This document shows, piece by piece, positions 17,936 to 27,437 of a stretch of 64,000 nucleotides of DNA. The translations under genes and the position numbers were made by a program. This DNA comes from JAFGIN01 sp050301235. GTDB taxonomy: Bacteria > Fibrobacterota > Chitinivibrionia > Chitinivibrionales > Chitinispirillaceae. Every line of letters starts with the position of its first letter. The first letter of the stretch is position 1. The stretch covers positions 1 to 64,000 of the forward strand of contig JBNKZD010000070.1 in assembly GCA_050301235.1 (NCBI GenBank), in the 5' to 3' direction. Under the pieces are notes generated by a model. That model had not been told where the DNA came from, did not search any database, and saw only the letters and a program-made list of their open reading frames with translations.

Positions 17936-18834
17936 TTTTAACACTTCTATTGTCGATAGCTCAAATAGCAGCCTTGATCTATTTAGGGTTTACATCTGTA
18001 CGAATTAATCGTCTGCAGACTTTATCAAAAAATTTTGACTGGGTTTTACACAATAATTCTTTTTTAGCAAAATATGGCGAACCTTTATTCTGGCCACTGA
18101 TCGTCACCGGATCAATAATGTCAGTATATCTTTTACTAATTTCTTTCTCAGTAACAGTGAGTGAATTTATCGGTATTAAATACATTTTACTCTCAGCAGG
18201 AATTGGCATTACCTTTTTATTGTACTATATCATTGACACTAAAGTAAAAAGGCAAATTCCACTTAAGGAAGAACGCACAGCCAGATTTGTTAAAAGAACT
18301 CTTGGGTATTACCTAGATCCCCGCTGGGTAACAGGTGCCGTGGCTTCAGTTGCAGGTACTTTTGTAATTATTGGAGCATCATTTATTCTGAATAAAATCT
18401 CATTTCCTATGTTTATTTGTTATATTTCCTGCGCCATAGTTTCTTTTGGATTAATATGGTTAGGAATTGTACTGGCTTTGAAGGAAAAAATACCTCATGT
18501 AAATGACATCGCCACGATTACCCCTATTGATCTTGGTGAAAATTACCGTTCATTTTCACTTTCATTACAAATTGGAATGGTTTATTTCTTTTCTCTATTT
18601 CTGATGTTTATGATTGTTATCCAATGGTTTGGATATGTTATTGCAGTTGGCCCGTATTTCTCAGAATTTTATGCATTTTTTGGAGAAAAGTCTCCACAAT
18701 TTAAACCAATTTTTACAATGGTTCAATGGGAAAACATTTCTTCTGTCTTTTCTGCAATGTTATTCATTTTACTTGTGCACTGTAGACAATTCAAGAATAT
18801 TACTTCGATCCGATTAATAACTTTTGCAAAGTGA
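17932..18834 (+). CDS. Multi-pass membrane protein in the gntR operon
   Basis: A 300-residue integral membrane protein with about six to seven hydrophobic helices (near residues 1-20, 55-80, 85-105, 140-160, 165-190, 210-240 and 265-285) and basic loops between them. I recognise no family motif; DUF1648-like proteins paired with YtrA regulators have a loosely similar layout. The start ATGA overlaps the stop of the regulator, so the two are co-translated. Its level is probably set by the regulator. It may act with the MutS-like membrane ATPase 51 bases downstream. Confidence 0.75.
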   Translation: MILTLLLSIAQIAALIYLGFTSVRINRLQTLSKNFDWVLHNNSFLAKYGEPLFWPLIVTGSIMSVYLLLISFSVTVSEFIGIKYILLSAGIGITFLLYYIIDTKVKRQIPLKEERTARFVKRTLGYYLDPRWVTGAVASVAGTFVIIGASFILNKISFPMFICYISCAIVSFGLIWLGIVLALKEKIPHVNDIATITPIDLGENYRSFSLSLQIGMVYFFSLFLMFMIVIQWFGYVIAVGPYFSEFYAFFGEKSPQFKPIFTMVQWENISSVFSAMLFILLVHCRQFKNITSIRLITFAK

Positions 18835-18885
18835 AAGATAGCAAAAGCTGTTTTCAATTACATTCCTTAAAATTAAGGCAATTAA

Positions 18886-20493
18886 ATGTTTGGGAATTCA
18901 AAAAGAAAATTTCTTGAGAAATTCAAGGCTTCGTGGGGTAATCCCAAAACAGATGCATTCAACTTCGATGCCATCGAACAGTACTTCAGAAAAAAGGACA
19001 ACTCTGCAGCGTTGCAGGTACTTTCCAATCAAACGATAAATGACCTGGACTTCTACGGTCTGTTTGCATTTACAGACCGAACGCATTCCAGGATCGGGCA
19101 ACAGTATCTTTTTAACAAACTACTGACTGTTAAGAATGTCCCCTATTTCATCGAACAGGAAAAACTTATTGAGCATTTTACAAAAAATGAACAAGATCGT
19201 CTGGATACTCAATTTATTCTGAATAAATTAAATGATGACGAATCTTATAATGTTTGTAATTTGTTTCTTGAAGATTTTGTAGAACCGCCAAAATACTTCC
19301 CCATAATTAAGGTCTTGTCATTAGTTAGCTTCCTTACATTTATTGCGATAATCTTTTTGCCAAAGATCGGCATTTTTGTAATTGGTCTCTTCGCTATAAA
19401 TCTATTTCTGCACTATCTAAATAAGAAGCATATAGAAATGTATTCCGATTCTATTCCGAGATTGTCATTGTTAAGCAGATGTATTAGAGAATTAATAAAA
19501 ATTAACATGCCTCTCGATTCAGACAAAGCCCTTGTTTCATCATTAGGATCAATCGAGAAGCTTAACGGTAAGATGTCGATTTTTACCATTGAATCAAAGC
19601 AGACGGCAGACCCTATGGCTGGCATGTTCTATATGTTGGTTGAATATATCAAGATTCTTTTTTTGTTGGAGCCCATCATTGTATTCAGTGCATTGAAACA
19701 TCTGCGATTAAAACGAAAAGATATTCAAAATCTTTATGAATTTTTCGGTAAAATTGACAGTGCCAATTCAATAGCATCACTGCGGTGCGGACTAAGCCAT
19801 TATTGCATTCCCAAAATATTTATGGAACGCAAAGGCATTGGGTTCGATGACCTGTATCATCCATTGATCCAAAACTGTGTTACCAATTCAATGGATACTA
19901 AAGGGAAATCTATACTTCTTTCCGGATCTAACATGTCCGGTAAGACCACCTTTATCCGTTCCTTATCAATAAGTACATTATTCGCTCAGACAATCAATAC
20001 CTGCTTTGCATCCAATTTTCAATTATCCCCTATGAAAATATACTCTGCAATCAGGATTTCAGATGATGTATTAAGTGGTAAGAGCTATTATTTTGAAGAA
20101 GTTCTTGCCATAAATGAAATGGTTAAAGAAAGCCAATTGGGGTCAAGAACTTTGTTCCTTCTCGATGAAATATTTAAAGGTACAAACACTATTGAGAGGA
20201 TAGCTGCCGGGAAAGCCGTGCTTTCATATATCAGTAAAAATGGCAATACTGTTTTTGTTTCTACCCACGATATCGAATTAACTGGATTACTTAATAATAC
20301 ATACGATTTGTACCATTTTACTGAATTGGTAGTTGACGGTAAGGTACATTTCGACTACAAATTGAAAAGTGGTGAACTTAAAACAAGAAATGCAATCAGG
20401 ATTTTGGAGATTAATGGTTATCCTGAAGAAATAATTGAAGAAGCCAAAGAAATCTCAAACCTGATAATTGGGTTAAACTCACAAAATGGATAA
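18886..20493 (+). CDS. Membrane-anchored MutS-family ATPase (not canonical MutS1/2)
   Basis: A 535-residue protein ending in a MutS domain V ATPase: Walker A GSNMSGKTT (about 347-355), Walker B LFLLDEIFKGTNTIER (about 423-438) and the STHDIELTGLL helix (about 459). Upstream is a domain III-like helical lever. In place of the mismatch-reading domain I there is a short N-terminal region and a double hydrophobic hairpin (about 141-178), so the protein is membrane-bound. It lacks the F-x-E mismatch wedge and the SMR endonuclease of MutS2, which argues against a role in mismatch repair. Such MutS relatives with membrane segments occur in Bacteroidota and Fibrobacterota but are functionally unknown. 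The stop overlaps a short ATG frame (see next entry). Confidence 0.8.
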   Translation: MFGNSKRKFLEKFKASWGNPKTDAFNFDAIEQYFRKKDNSAALQVLSNQTINDLDFYGLFAFTDRTHSRIGQQYLFNKLLTVKNVPYFIEQEKLIEHFTKNEQDRLDTQFILNKLNDDESYNVCNLFLEDFVEPPKYFPIIKVLSLVSFLTFIAIIFLPKIGIFVIGLFAINLFLHYLNKKHIEMYSDSIPRLSLLSRCIRELIKINMPLDSDKALVSSLGSIEKLNGKMSIFTIESKQTADPMAGMFYMLVEYIKILFLLEPIIVFSALKHLRLKRKDIQNLYEFFGKIDSANSIASLRCGLSHYCIPKIFMERKGIGFDDLYHPLIQNCVTNSMDTKGKSILLSGSNMSGKTTFIRSLSISTLFAQTINTCFASNFQLSPMKIYSAIRISDDVLSGKSYYFEEVLAINEMVKESQLGSRTLFLLDEIFKGTNTIERIAAGKAVLSYISKNGNTVFVSTHDIELTGLLNNTYDLYHFTELVVDGKVHFDYKLKSGELKTRNAIRILEINGYPEEIIEEAKEISNLIIGLNSQNG

Positions 20494-20773
20494 GAATTTC
20501 TATAAGCAGTTACAAAGGAAACCGTTCGCGAAGAAAGATGATGGCTGACCTGCAACAGACGAACAAGAAGCCACTGTCGGCTCCGGGCTTAAAGCAGCCT
20601 TTCGACCCGAATCATCTTTTTACATAGGGATAGAAGTAATTATAGCCTATCAAATTTCACAAACTTATTATATATTTAGTAATCTGCAATTGTTTGATTC
20701 ATTTTCAGCATTATGTATTGAATTTGCTTTTCTATTGCTCAAGTCAAAATTAATAAATTATTTTGTACAATAA
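20486..20773 (+). pseudogene. Possible broken small gene / structured intergenic region
   Basis: An ATG overlaps the stop codon of the MutS-like gene and opens a 20-codon frame (MDKNFYKQLQRKPFAKKDDG) ended by TGA. The same frame then stays open for about 74 codons (PATDEQEATVGSG and onward), as if a small downstream gene had acquired one stop. The same stretch (20534-20619) can also fold into an element closed by a perfect 9-bp stem (AAAGATGAT with ATCATCTTT) with GGCTG/CAGCC inside. Which reading is right cannot be decided by eye. It fills most of the gap before the TonB-receptor operon. Confidence 0.3.
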
Positions 20774-20807
20774 ATAAGAGATATCAATATATCACAGTGT
20801 CAACATC

Positions 20808-23594
20808 ATGAAACAACACCTATTTTTTATAGCCTTTGCTCTGCAGCTTTTATTCATCAGTATAAATGCATTGTCGCAGGAACAAGCAGACTCATCAGAT
20901 GATGAAATAGTTATTGAAATTGAATCCGCATCAGCCGACACTACTGTGATGCAGGCAGACACCCTTCCAGGACTTGAAAGTGAACCAAAGCTTACCACCT
21001 TTATTAAAGCGGATTATCCGGCAGATCTTCAAAAATCGGGAGTGCAGGGAAACGTGCGGCTGGTGTTACTGGTTTCTGAAAACGGCACGGTTGACAGTGT
21101 TGGTGTATTAAAGGGTTGTCATCCAATTCTTGATTATAACGCAGAAGATGCTGCCAAACGGTTTGTTTTCACCCCTGCGAAAGCCGATGGGCAACCTGTT
21201 GCCGTGCTGCTTGAATACGATTATCAGTTTTCTCTGACCGATGCACTTGTGGGAAATGACACTTCCGTTAACTTTTCCGGTACCATTCTGGAAAAAGGCA
21301 CACGCACACCAGTATCTGATGCCACAATATCCGTTACTTTTGAGGATACTCTTTCCGACACAACTCTGCCGGTACCTTTTTCAACCTATCTGAAAACGAT
21401 ATGCAGTTACGCAGGCCAATCCTGTGAAGCGGGAAAGATGATAACCACCACCGACTCTCTCGGCAGGTTTTCATTCAAGGCACTTCCCTGTTGCAGCATA
21501 CTGGTCACCTGCATTATACCCGGATATGAGCGATACTGGCAACGGGAGGTGATTGTTGCTGGATCCAATCTGTCAGTTGTTTACTGGCCTGAGCGATCCT
21601 CGTATTCGGAGTATGAAATTGTTGTTTATGGAAAAACTGAAGAAAAAGAGGTAAGCCAGCGACAACTCTCAAAAAAGGAAGTGCGAAGTCTTCCCGGTGT
21701 TGGCGGTGATGCGGTTCGTGTGGTGCAGACTCTTCCGGGAGTTGGTCGTCCGACAATGGGTAGCGGAGACATAATTGTGCGTGGCAGCCGGCCTTGGGAC
21801 TCTGGATATTTCCTTGATGGATTGCGGATTCCACAGCTCTACCATCTTGATGGATTAAAATCTGTTTACAATACTGAAGCGCTCGAAACAGTAAACTTTT
21901 TTCCGGGTGGAACAGGGGTGCGGCATGGTGGATATACCGGAGGAATCATAGAGATCGTCCCGCGTAAAGCACGCACCGACCGGCTCCACGGTTTTGCAGA
22001 ACTCAATGGGATGGATGTCAACTTTTCAGTAGAAGGGCCGATCAATAAAAATATCTCATTTCTGGTAGCCGCGCGACGCAGTTTTCTGGGTAATGCGCTA
22101 TCAAAAGTGTTTGAAAAACTTGAGGATTGGGGTGAAAACCTTCCGTTGTGGATTCTGCTTTACTACTGGGACTATGTTGCCAGAACAGATATCCGTATAA
22201 ATGATAGTCAGCACCTCTCTCTGAGTGTATTTGGTTCGCGGGACAGCGTGCTGTTCATTTCTAATGAAAGCAGAGGTGGCAGCAGCGAGATTAAATCATC
22301 TGCTGACCGACTCAATACCATGCGACTCTTCACAATGATTACCTCCGGCTGGCAATGGGATATCTCTTCATCGATCAAAAATAGCCTCCAATACGACATG
22401 ACTATCAACAGGGAGCATCTAGCAGCCTTTGGAACTCTTGAAATCAACCAGAAAGATATATCACATCAGATCCGTGATGAGCTTACACTTAAAGCTGGCG
22501 ATCATTTGACTGTATATCCGGGAATTGACCTGTTGTTTGATCCGGTCGACTTTACTATGATCAGATCTGATGCCAAAGGGGTCTACAGAAAAGACACACT
22601 TGACAAATGGCTGTTTGGTGTGTTGGGAGCATTCCTTTTTGCTGAGTACAACGCTACCGATCGTTTGAAATTAACACCAGGAATCCGATTCGATTATTTT
22701 CCCGAACTTGATTATCACGGTTCTATACTTCCGCAATTTGGTCCTTACGGAAAGAAAGCCCCCAAATGGCGTGGTTCCGGAGAACCATCAGTGCGACTCG
22801 GTGCTCGTTATTCGATTAATGACCGACATACGGCGAAAGCTGCTCTTGGCACTTACAGCCAGACACCGCAGCCGGTTGGTCAGGTGATCCACCCTACCTG
22901 GGGGAACCCTGAGCTACCTGCCACCAAAGCATCACAATATGTTGTCGGTTACGAGTGGAAATGCACCGATCTGCTCAGCGTCGATCTTCAGGGATATACC
23001 AATTTCCAGTGGAATATTCCCCGACTCGATACAAGTAAAGCAGCTGTTGCAAGTGGTAAAACCTGGAATGCTGACATGAGGGGCAGGATGTTTGGTCTTG
23101 AAATTCTTATACGGTATCTTGACAATAATCAGTTCTTCGGATGGATCACTTACACGCTTTCACGAAGTGAACGGAAAGCCCCGGGTGATCATAAGTGGAC
23201 ACTATTCGAAGAAGATATACCACACTATCTGCAACTACTCGGTGGAGTACATCTACCTTTCAACTGGGATGCAAGTTTGCGTCTTCAATACGCCACCGGA
23301 AAACCACAAACACCGGTTACAGGTCGAATACTTTACGAAAACACTCAACAGTTTATGCCACGCTATGGAGAACCTTATTCTGAAAGGACCGATCCGTATT
23401 TTAAACTTGGTATGCGATTCGATCACCTGCACGCGACAAAACGTTTTACCTGGTCAGCATTTATCGATCTTCCGGACCTGTTGGGACCTCTTTACATGAG
23501 TCCTGAATTTTATGTCTATAATTATGACTATACCGAGCACGAACCATTTACCATGATCCCACTGATCATGGGAGGATTCAGGGTGCAGTTCTGA
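20808..23594 (+). CDS. TonB-dependent receptor with an N-terminal TonB C-terminal-like domain
   Basis: A 928-residue outer-membrane receptor. After the signal peptide (about 1-23) comes a TonB C-terminal-type domain (about 63-141: KADYPADLQKSGVQGNVRLV, AKRFVFTPAKADG). A carboxypeptidase-regulatory-like beta domain follows (about 154-261), then the plug (about 278-388: LPGVGGDAVRVVQTLPGV, DIIVRGSRPWDSGYFLDG) and a beta barrel ending in an aromatic residue (FRVQF). Fusion of a TonB-like domain to its own receptor is known in Fibrobacterota and Myxococcota relatives and is unusual elsewhere. The substrate is unknown. It overlaps the following lipoprotein gene by one base, so the three genes 20808-25584 form one operon. 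Confidence 0.9.
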   Translation: MKQHLFFIAFALQLLFISINALSQEQADSSDDEIVIEIESASADTTVMQADTLPGLESEPKLTTFIKADYPADLQKSGVQGNVRLVLLVSENGTVDSVGVLKGCHPILDYNAEDAAKRFVFTPAKADGQPVAVLLEYDYQFSLTDALVGNDTSVNFSGTILEKGTRTPVSDATISVTFEDTLSDTTLPVPFSTYLKTICSYAGQSCEAGKMITTTDSLGRFSFKALPCCSILVTCIIPGYERYWQREVIVAGSNLSVVYWPERSSYSEYEIVVYGKTEEKEVSQRQLSKKEVRSLPGVGGDAVRVVQTLPGVGRPTMGSGDIIVRGSRPWDSGYFLDGLRIPQLYHLDGLKSVYNTEALETVNFFPGGTGVRHGGYTGGIIEIVPRKARTDRLHGFAELNGMDVNFSVEGPINKNISFLVAARRSFLGNALSKVFEKLEDWGENLPLWILLYYWDYVARTDIRINDSQHLSLSVFGSRDSVLFISNESRGGSSEIKSSADRLNTMRLFTMITSGWQWDISSSIKNSLQYDMTINREHLAAFGTLEINQKDISHQIRDELTLKAGDHLTVYPGIDLLFDPVDFTMIRSDAKGVYRKDTLDKWLFGVLGAFLFAEYNATDRLKLTPGIRFDYFPELDYHGSILPQFGPYGKKAPKWRGSGEPSVRLGARYSINDRHTAKAALGTYSQTPQPVGQVIHPTWGNPELPATKASQYVVGYEWKCTDLLSVDLQGYTNFQWNIPRLDTSKAAVASGKTWNADMRGRMFGLEILIRYLDNNQFFGWITYTLSRSERKAPGDHKWTLFEEDIPHYLQLLGGVHLPFNWDASLRLQYATGKPQTPVTGRILYENTQQFMPRYGEPYSERTDPYFKLGMRFDHLHATKRFTWSAFIDLPDLLGPLYMSPEFYVYNYDYTEHEPFTMIPLIMGGFRVQF

Positions 23595-24853
23595 TGAAAA
23601 AAAACACTATGCATCTACAACCGACAAATAAACTGTCAGTCCGCAACGGAATATATGGGTTGTTGCTGGTGATGGGAGTACTTCTCATCCACTGCGGATT
23701 TTCAAGTTCCTTTGAACAGATCGAGGAAAACCGGGTGCGTACTATCGATTTTACCTATCGAAATTGTGCAGACACATCAACCTGTGAAGCATCACCTGGT
23801 GACAGCATGGAAATTACAGCACTGTTTGCAGGAGAAAAAGTTACTGATATCGAGCTTTCAGTTTCATTTAATGTTCAGCGTTCTATATATGGTATATATA
23901 GTACCTTTGATTCGCTACCGCTAGATTATACCATTATTAAATCGACATTACAATCGCCCGGCAGTGATGCCGACACATTCACATTCAGATTTAAAATTCC
24001 CGATTCAATACTGATAACATCTTCTTTTCTTCCGGAATATAACTGGGCAGATGCATTTCCTGCAGAACTCCGTTCCTGGTTTCCATCATCGTTTACTTCC
24101 ACGAATAAATCTGACATTATTGCAAAACTGAATACAGTGTCAAGTCAATCAGTACCACCAGATACAATATTTGGGCTGCCATTTACCAGTTTTCTCCCCT
24201 TTTCGGAAACGGTTCTTCAAATTTTCACCGCTCCGGTTGAACTGAGAGCCTTGATCAACAAAAAATACGAAATCGTGAGCTACTGTTCGGTTCGTTACAA
24301 CCGCAAATTACATCATCTCGACAATTATATAAGCTGTAATTATAATCCGCTTATTACCAGAATGGGAATATATCGTGTATATCAGAACAACCTTACCTTC
24401 TTTGATCCATCAAAGCACACACAACGTCACGACACGATAGTTCTATACGAAAGAGAAAACAATATCGACAATCGTGAATATACCCTTCATATAGAAAAAG
24501 ATGTTTCCTATTTTCTTTTCGCACAAAGCAACACCCCCCAGGAAACACATTCTATCTACGGAACATCGATAAAAGAAACATACTACTTTGAATGGTTTTA
24601 TCAGCAGGATTTTACCGGTAACGATTCGGTGTCAACAGACGAAAAAATGACTCTGCTGTCAAATGCTGATGGCCCAATTATACCATTACATCCTGCTGCT
24701 ACCCGGAGTATTGACCATAGCAGTATCTGGATACAGGTACGCGATAATGCCGATGGTGCACAATTATATCCCACAGGATCATCAGTTTTTCGCACGAATA
24801 TATTCTTTACCTATTCCGATGAATACATCAAAAAGCAGGAGTTATTAAAATGA
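23594..24853 (+). CDS. Lipoprotein partnered with the TonB-dependent receptor
   Basis: A 419-residue protein with a long basic N-terminal region, a hydrophobic segment and a lipobox (LLIHCGFS, Cys near residue 36), so it is a lipoprotein, probably on the outer membrane. The body is beta-rich and Ser/Thr-rich (many IYGIYST, YFEWFYQQ-type strands), as in DUF4249-like lipoproteins that accompany TonB receptors; I cannot confirm that family. Its start overlaps the receptor stop (ATGA-type) and its stop overlaps the next start, so all are co-translated. It may be a substrate-capturing surface component of the receptor. Confidence 0.75.
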   Translation: MKKNTMHLQPTNKLSVRNGIYGLLLVMGVLLIHCGFSSSFEQIEENRVRTIDFTYRNCADTSTCEASPGDSMEITALFAGEKVTDIELSVSFNVQRSIYGIYSTFDSLPLDYTIIKSTLQSPGSDADTFTFRFKIPDSILITSSFLPEYNWADAFPAELRSWFPSSFTSTNKSDIIAKLNTVSSQSVPPDTIFGLPFTSFLPFSETVLQIFTAPVELRALINKKYEIVSYCSVRYNRKLHHLDNYISCNYNPLITRMGIYRVYQNNLTFFDPSKHTQRHDTIVLYERENNIDNREYTLHIEKDVSYFLFAQSNTPQETHSIYGTSIKETYYFEWFYQQDFTGNDSVSTDEKMTLLSNADGPIIPLHPAATRSIDHSSIWIQVRDNADGAQLYPTGSSVFRTNIFFTYSDEYIKKQELLK

Positions 24854-25584
24854 AGGTTGTCCGCTTTCTTTCTATCATTCCCATTGTACTTGCGGGTATG
24901 TATACAGTTGTATTGGGAAATGACTCAACGGTAACGAACGCATCAGATTTACTGAAATCTCCGACCGCACTTACTGTTGTGGATTCGATTTCTGCACCTG
25001 ATGCGCTTGTCTCATTTACTGCAATGAATAAGAAGTACCTTAAAAAGTCCGTTATTACTAATATCCTTTATCTGGGTGGATTTGGTCTTTATCAGGGTAT
25101 AGTTATTCCAGGTATTAACAGGGCGGATAACACAATGGATCAATTGAAATGGGCTCCTCTCAGTTATCTTTCGGTTGGAATGATGTATGCAAGTCTTCCG
25201 ATTAATGTAATCTCCTCTTACCGGGCAAGAAGCAATTATAAATACTATTATAAAACAGCTCCCACAAATTTAGCACTACCAATTATATTTACAGGTGCGG
25301 GACTGTGTATTGGATCATTTGGTGGTTCAATCTGGCGAATGATATCGGATTATAAAGATAATAAAGAATTTGATAATTCTTATACAAAATATGAAAAATT
25401 GTCAAATGGCCTGCTCACTGCAGGACTTATCACTTTTGCAGGAGCAAACCTCTATTCGCTTGCATATACGATCGTCCTTGGGGAGAAGGCGAAACAGCAA
25501 TCTCCTTCCAAAACCGCATCACTGCAATTTGCTCCAATGCGGTACGGTAATGCTAATGGCGGCATGTTGACCTGGAATTTTTAG
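24850..25584 (+). CDS. Secreted/membrane protein, third gene of the receptor operon
   Basis: A 244-residue protein with a signal peptide (cleavage near residue 24) and four hydrophobic segments (near 75-95, 110-130, 150-170 and 195-215) separated by short polar loops with Tyr/Lys-rich patches (YKYYYKTAP). The small alternating residues suggest either a small helical membrane protein or a degenerate barrel-associated protein. The start overlaps the lipoprotein stop by four bases. No known domain is recognised; its role is probably tied to the receptor. Confidence 0.65.
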   Translation: MKVVRFLSIIPIVLAGMYTVVLGNDSTVTNASDLLKSPTALTVVDSISAPDALVSFTAMNKKYLKKSVITNILYLGGFGLYQGIVIPGINRADNTMDQLKWAPLSYLSVGMMYASLPINVISSYRARSNYKYYYKTAPTNLALPIIFTGAGLCIGSFGGSIWRMISDYKDNKEFDNSYTKYEKLSNGLLTAGLITFAGANLYSLAYTIVLGEKAKQQSPSKTASLQFAPMRYGNANGGMLTWNF

Positions 25585-25610
25585 GGTTTGACGCATTACA
25601 CCTATCACCA

Positions 25611-26270
25611 ATGGGATTAATCGTGAAATATCAGATAGAGAAGCAATTCCCACTATTATCCCATTTAGTTACGATCTTCGGGATCATTTTTCTCATCGAA
25701 ATGTTCACAATGCAAATTGTATATACATCATTTGATTTTTTTAAAACTCCACTCAGTCCTTATGCCACTGGTAATTACTGGTATGTAGTTTCATCTGGAT
25801 TGATGCTTATTGGTACAAGTTATCTCATTTTGTCATTTCTATTCATGAACAGTGCTGGAGTTAGTAAACGTGCAACTGCAATAGGATCTTACATTCTTGC
25901 AGCAACAGGGTTAAGCACCTACTTGCTCACTATTTTTCAAACAGATATCGGACCAACGGTCAGTATCACCGGGCACATTCACATTATTTCAGCACATATT
26001 CACTTTATGCTGCTTCCGCTTTCGGTGATATGGATCTGTGCAGGTTTAAATGATCATTCATGGAGAATGTATCGAACTGTCTCGTTCATCTTTTCCTTTG
26101 TGCTTATAGGGATTGGAATTGTGCTTGTTCTAAAAAAGCATATTGGAATTTCAGACTACTCAGGAGTAATCCAAAAATCCCTGATTACTTTCATTGTTGT
26201 GTGGATAATAATTTCAGCACGAGTACACTTAAACCGTAGCCATATCTGCGTTTGTTCACCACCACAATGA
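25611..26270 (+). CDS. DUF998-like membrane protein
   Basis: A 219-residue integral membrane protein with six predicted helices. FDFFKTPLSPYATGNYW after helix 1 and the His-rich pair GHIHIISAHIHFMLLPLS are the usual DUF998 landmarks. DUF998 proteins are uncharacterised. The gene follows the receptor operon by 26 bases on the same strand and may be read through from it, though no functional link is evident. The 160-bp gap downstream has no gene. Confidence 0.75.
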   Translation: MGLIVKYQIEKQFPLLSHLVTIFGIIFLIEMFTMQIVYTSFDFFKTPLSPYATGNYWYVVSSGLMLIGTSYLILSFLFMNSAGVSKRATAIGSYILAATGLSTYLLTIFQTDIGPTVSITGHIHIISAHIHFMLLPLSVIWICAGLNDHSWRMYRTVSFIFSFVLIGIGIVLVLKKHIGISDYSGVIQKSLITFIVVWIIISARVHLNRSHICVCSPPQ

Positions 26271-26433
26271 AAGCTATGTTCAAATAAAAAAAGGTATCCT
26301 CAGTTATGGCATCAATAATGGGATGGTTCATTACATGACCCTATTTGAGATTAAAATCTTTTCTGGCATAGAAGGCAATCTGTACATTTGGTTTTTTGCA
26401 TTATGGCACAGAATATACTTGTGGATATTGGAA

Positions 26434-26829
26434 TTAATCAATATTTCTATTGCAATACTCTCTCACCACCGCCACATCTGCTTCAGCCCAATCTATTGTC
26501 ATTAAATGTTGCGGGAGTAGCCAGACATACTCTGCATGTTCTTTCAGCACGATTTCCCCCGATTTTATTGCACATAAAAATGGGTAGAGTGTTATGTTAA
26601 ATGTCGGGTATGAATAAACACTTTCCGGCAGTTTTCCTGTAATTTCAACTTGAATGGTGAGTTCTTCAGACAGTTCCCTTTTCAGGCACTCTTCGAGAGT
26701 TTCCCCAGCATTTACTTTTCCACCGGGGAACTCCCATTTCAGCGGCATACTCATTGTGCTGCTTCTCCGGGTGACGAGTACATAGCCGTTGCGCTCGATG
26801 ATACCGCATGTTACATGGAGATGTTTCAT
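26434..26829 (-). CDS. mutT: Nudix hydrolase, MutT-like (8-oxo-dGTP diphosphatase type)
   Basis: A 131-residue Nudix protein. The Nudix box GGKVNAGETLEECLKRELSEEL is complete (G-x5-E-x7-R-E-L-x-E-E). Preceding it is MPLKWEFPGGK, the typical MutT lead-in, and the length matches MutT. It would hydrolyse oxidised dGTP to avoid mutations, though Nudix substrate cannot be fixed from sequence alone. It is divergent from the second Nudix gene with a 146-bp gap between the ATGs. Confidence 0.85.
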   Translation of the reverse strand: MKHLHVTCGIIERNGYVLVTRRSSTMSMPLKWEFPGGKVNAGETLEECLKRELSEELTIQVEITGKLPESVYSYPTFNITLYPFLCAIKSGEIVLKEHAEYVWLLPQHLMTIDWAEADVAVVREYCNRNID

Positions 26830-26975
26830 AGTAGTAGCAATTTATTAAATGCTTCACTCTGATCCAAGTAAACAATGATAGTAACTCAGAAAAAGGATAG
26901 TAATTTACACATCTTACTATGGGAATACAATGTTTCGATATTGAATTGAACATAACTACTGTGTATTTTTTATTC

Positions 26976-27437
26976 ATGAAAAAGAAAAGCGCTGGATTAC
27001 TCATGTTTCGTTTCAAAAATGGTGCATTGGAGCTAATGCTCTGCCATATGGGCGGACCGTTCTGGAAGAATAAAGATTCCGGCTCATGGACAATTCCAAA
27101 AGGGGAATATAATGAGGAAGAAGATCCTTTTGATGCTGCAAAAAGAGAATTTCTTGAAGAAACTGGTTTTACTCCTGAAGGTTCATTTGTAAAGTTAACA
27201 GCACTTAAACAGTCCAGCGGTAAATTAATTTCAGCATGGGCATTTGAGAGCGATTGTGATATAACAAAAATTACAAGTAACACATTCGAAATTGAATGGC
27301 CGCCTCATTCCGGGAAAATTTCGAGTTTTCCTGAAATTGACCGTGCAGAATGGTTTCCAGCTGATCTGGCAAAAGAAAAAATTCTCAAGGGTCAGATTGG
27401 TTTTATTGATGAGTTGTGTGCTATTTTGAAGAGATGA
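26976..27437 (+). CDS. Nudix hydrolase, NTP pyrophosphohydrolase type
   Basis: A 153-residue protein with a full Nudix box (PKGEYNEEEDPFDAAKREFLEETGF). The start MKKKSAGLLMFR gives the expected Nudix beta strand at once; an upstream in-frame ATG at 26919 would add 19 residues of unrelated sequence, so 26976 is preferred. The wording SWTIPKGEY and the long loop GPFWKNKDSG are typical of the COG4119-like group that may act on dinucleotide polyphosphates. It ends 17 bases inside the converging MBL-fold gene. Confidence 0.82.
   Translation: MKKKSAGLLMFRFKNGALELMLCHMGGPFWKNKDSGSWTIPKGEYNEEEDPFDAAKREFLEETGFTPEGSFVKLTALKQSSGKLISAWAFESDCDITKITSNTFEIEWPPHSGKISSFPEIDRAEWFPADLAKEKILKGQIGFIDELCAILKR

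Noticed and set aside
20563..20580. AGCCACTG, which resembles a piece of the cobalamin riboswitch, upstream of a TonB receptor
   Set aside because: None of the other riboswitch core elements are present at the right spacing, so a cobalamin riboswitch is not supported.
26666..27283. A 205-codon minus-strand frame across both Nudix genes
   Set aside because: It overlaps two clear Nudix genes with complete motifs; it is an antisense shadow.
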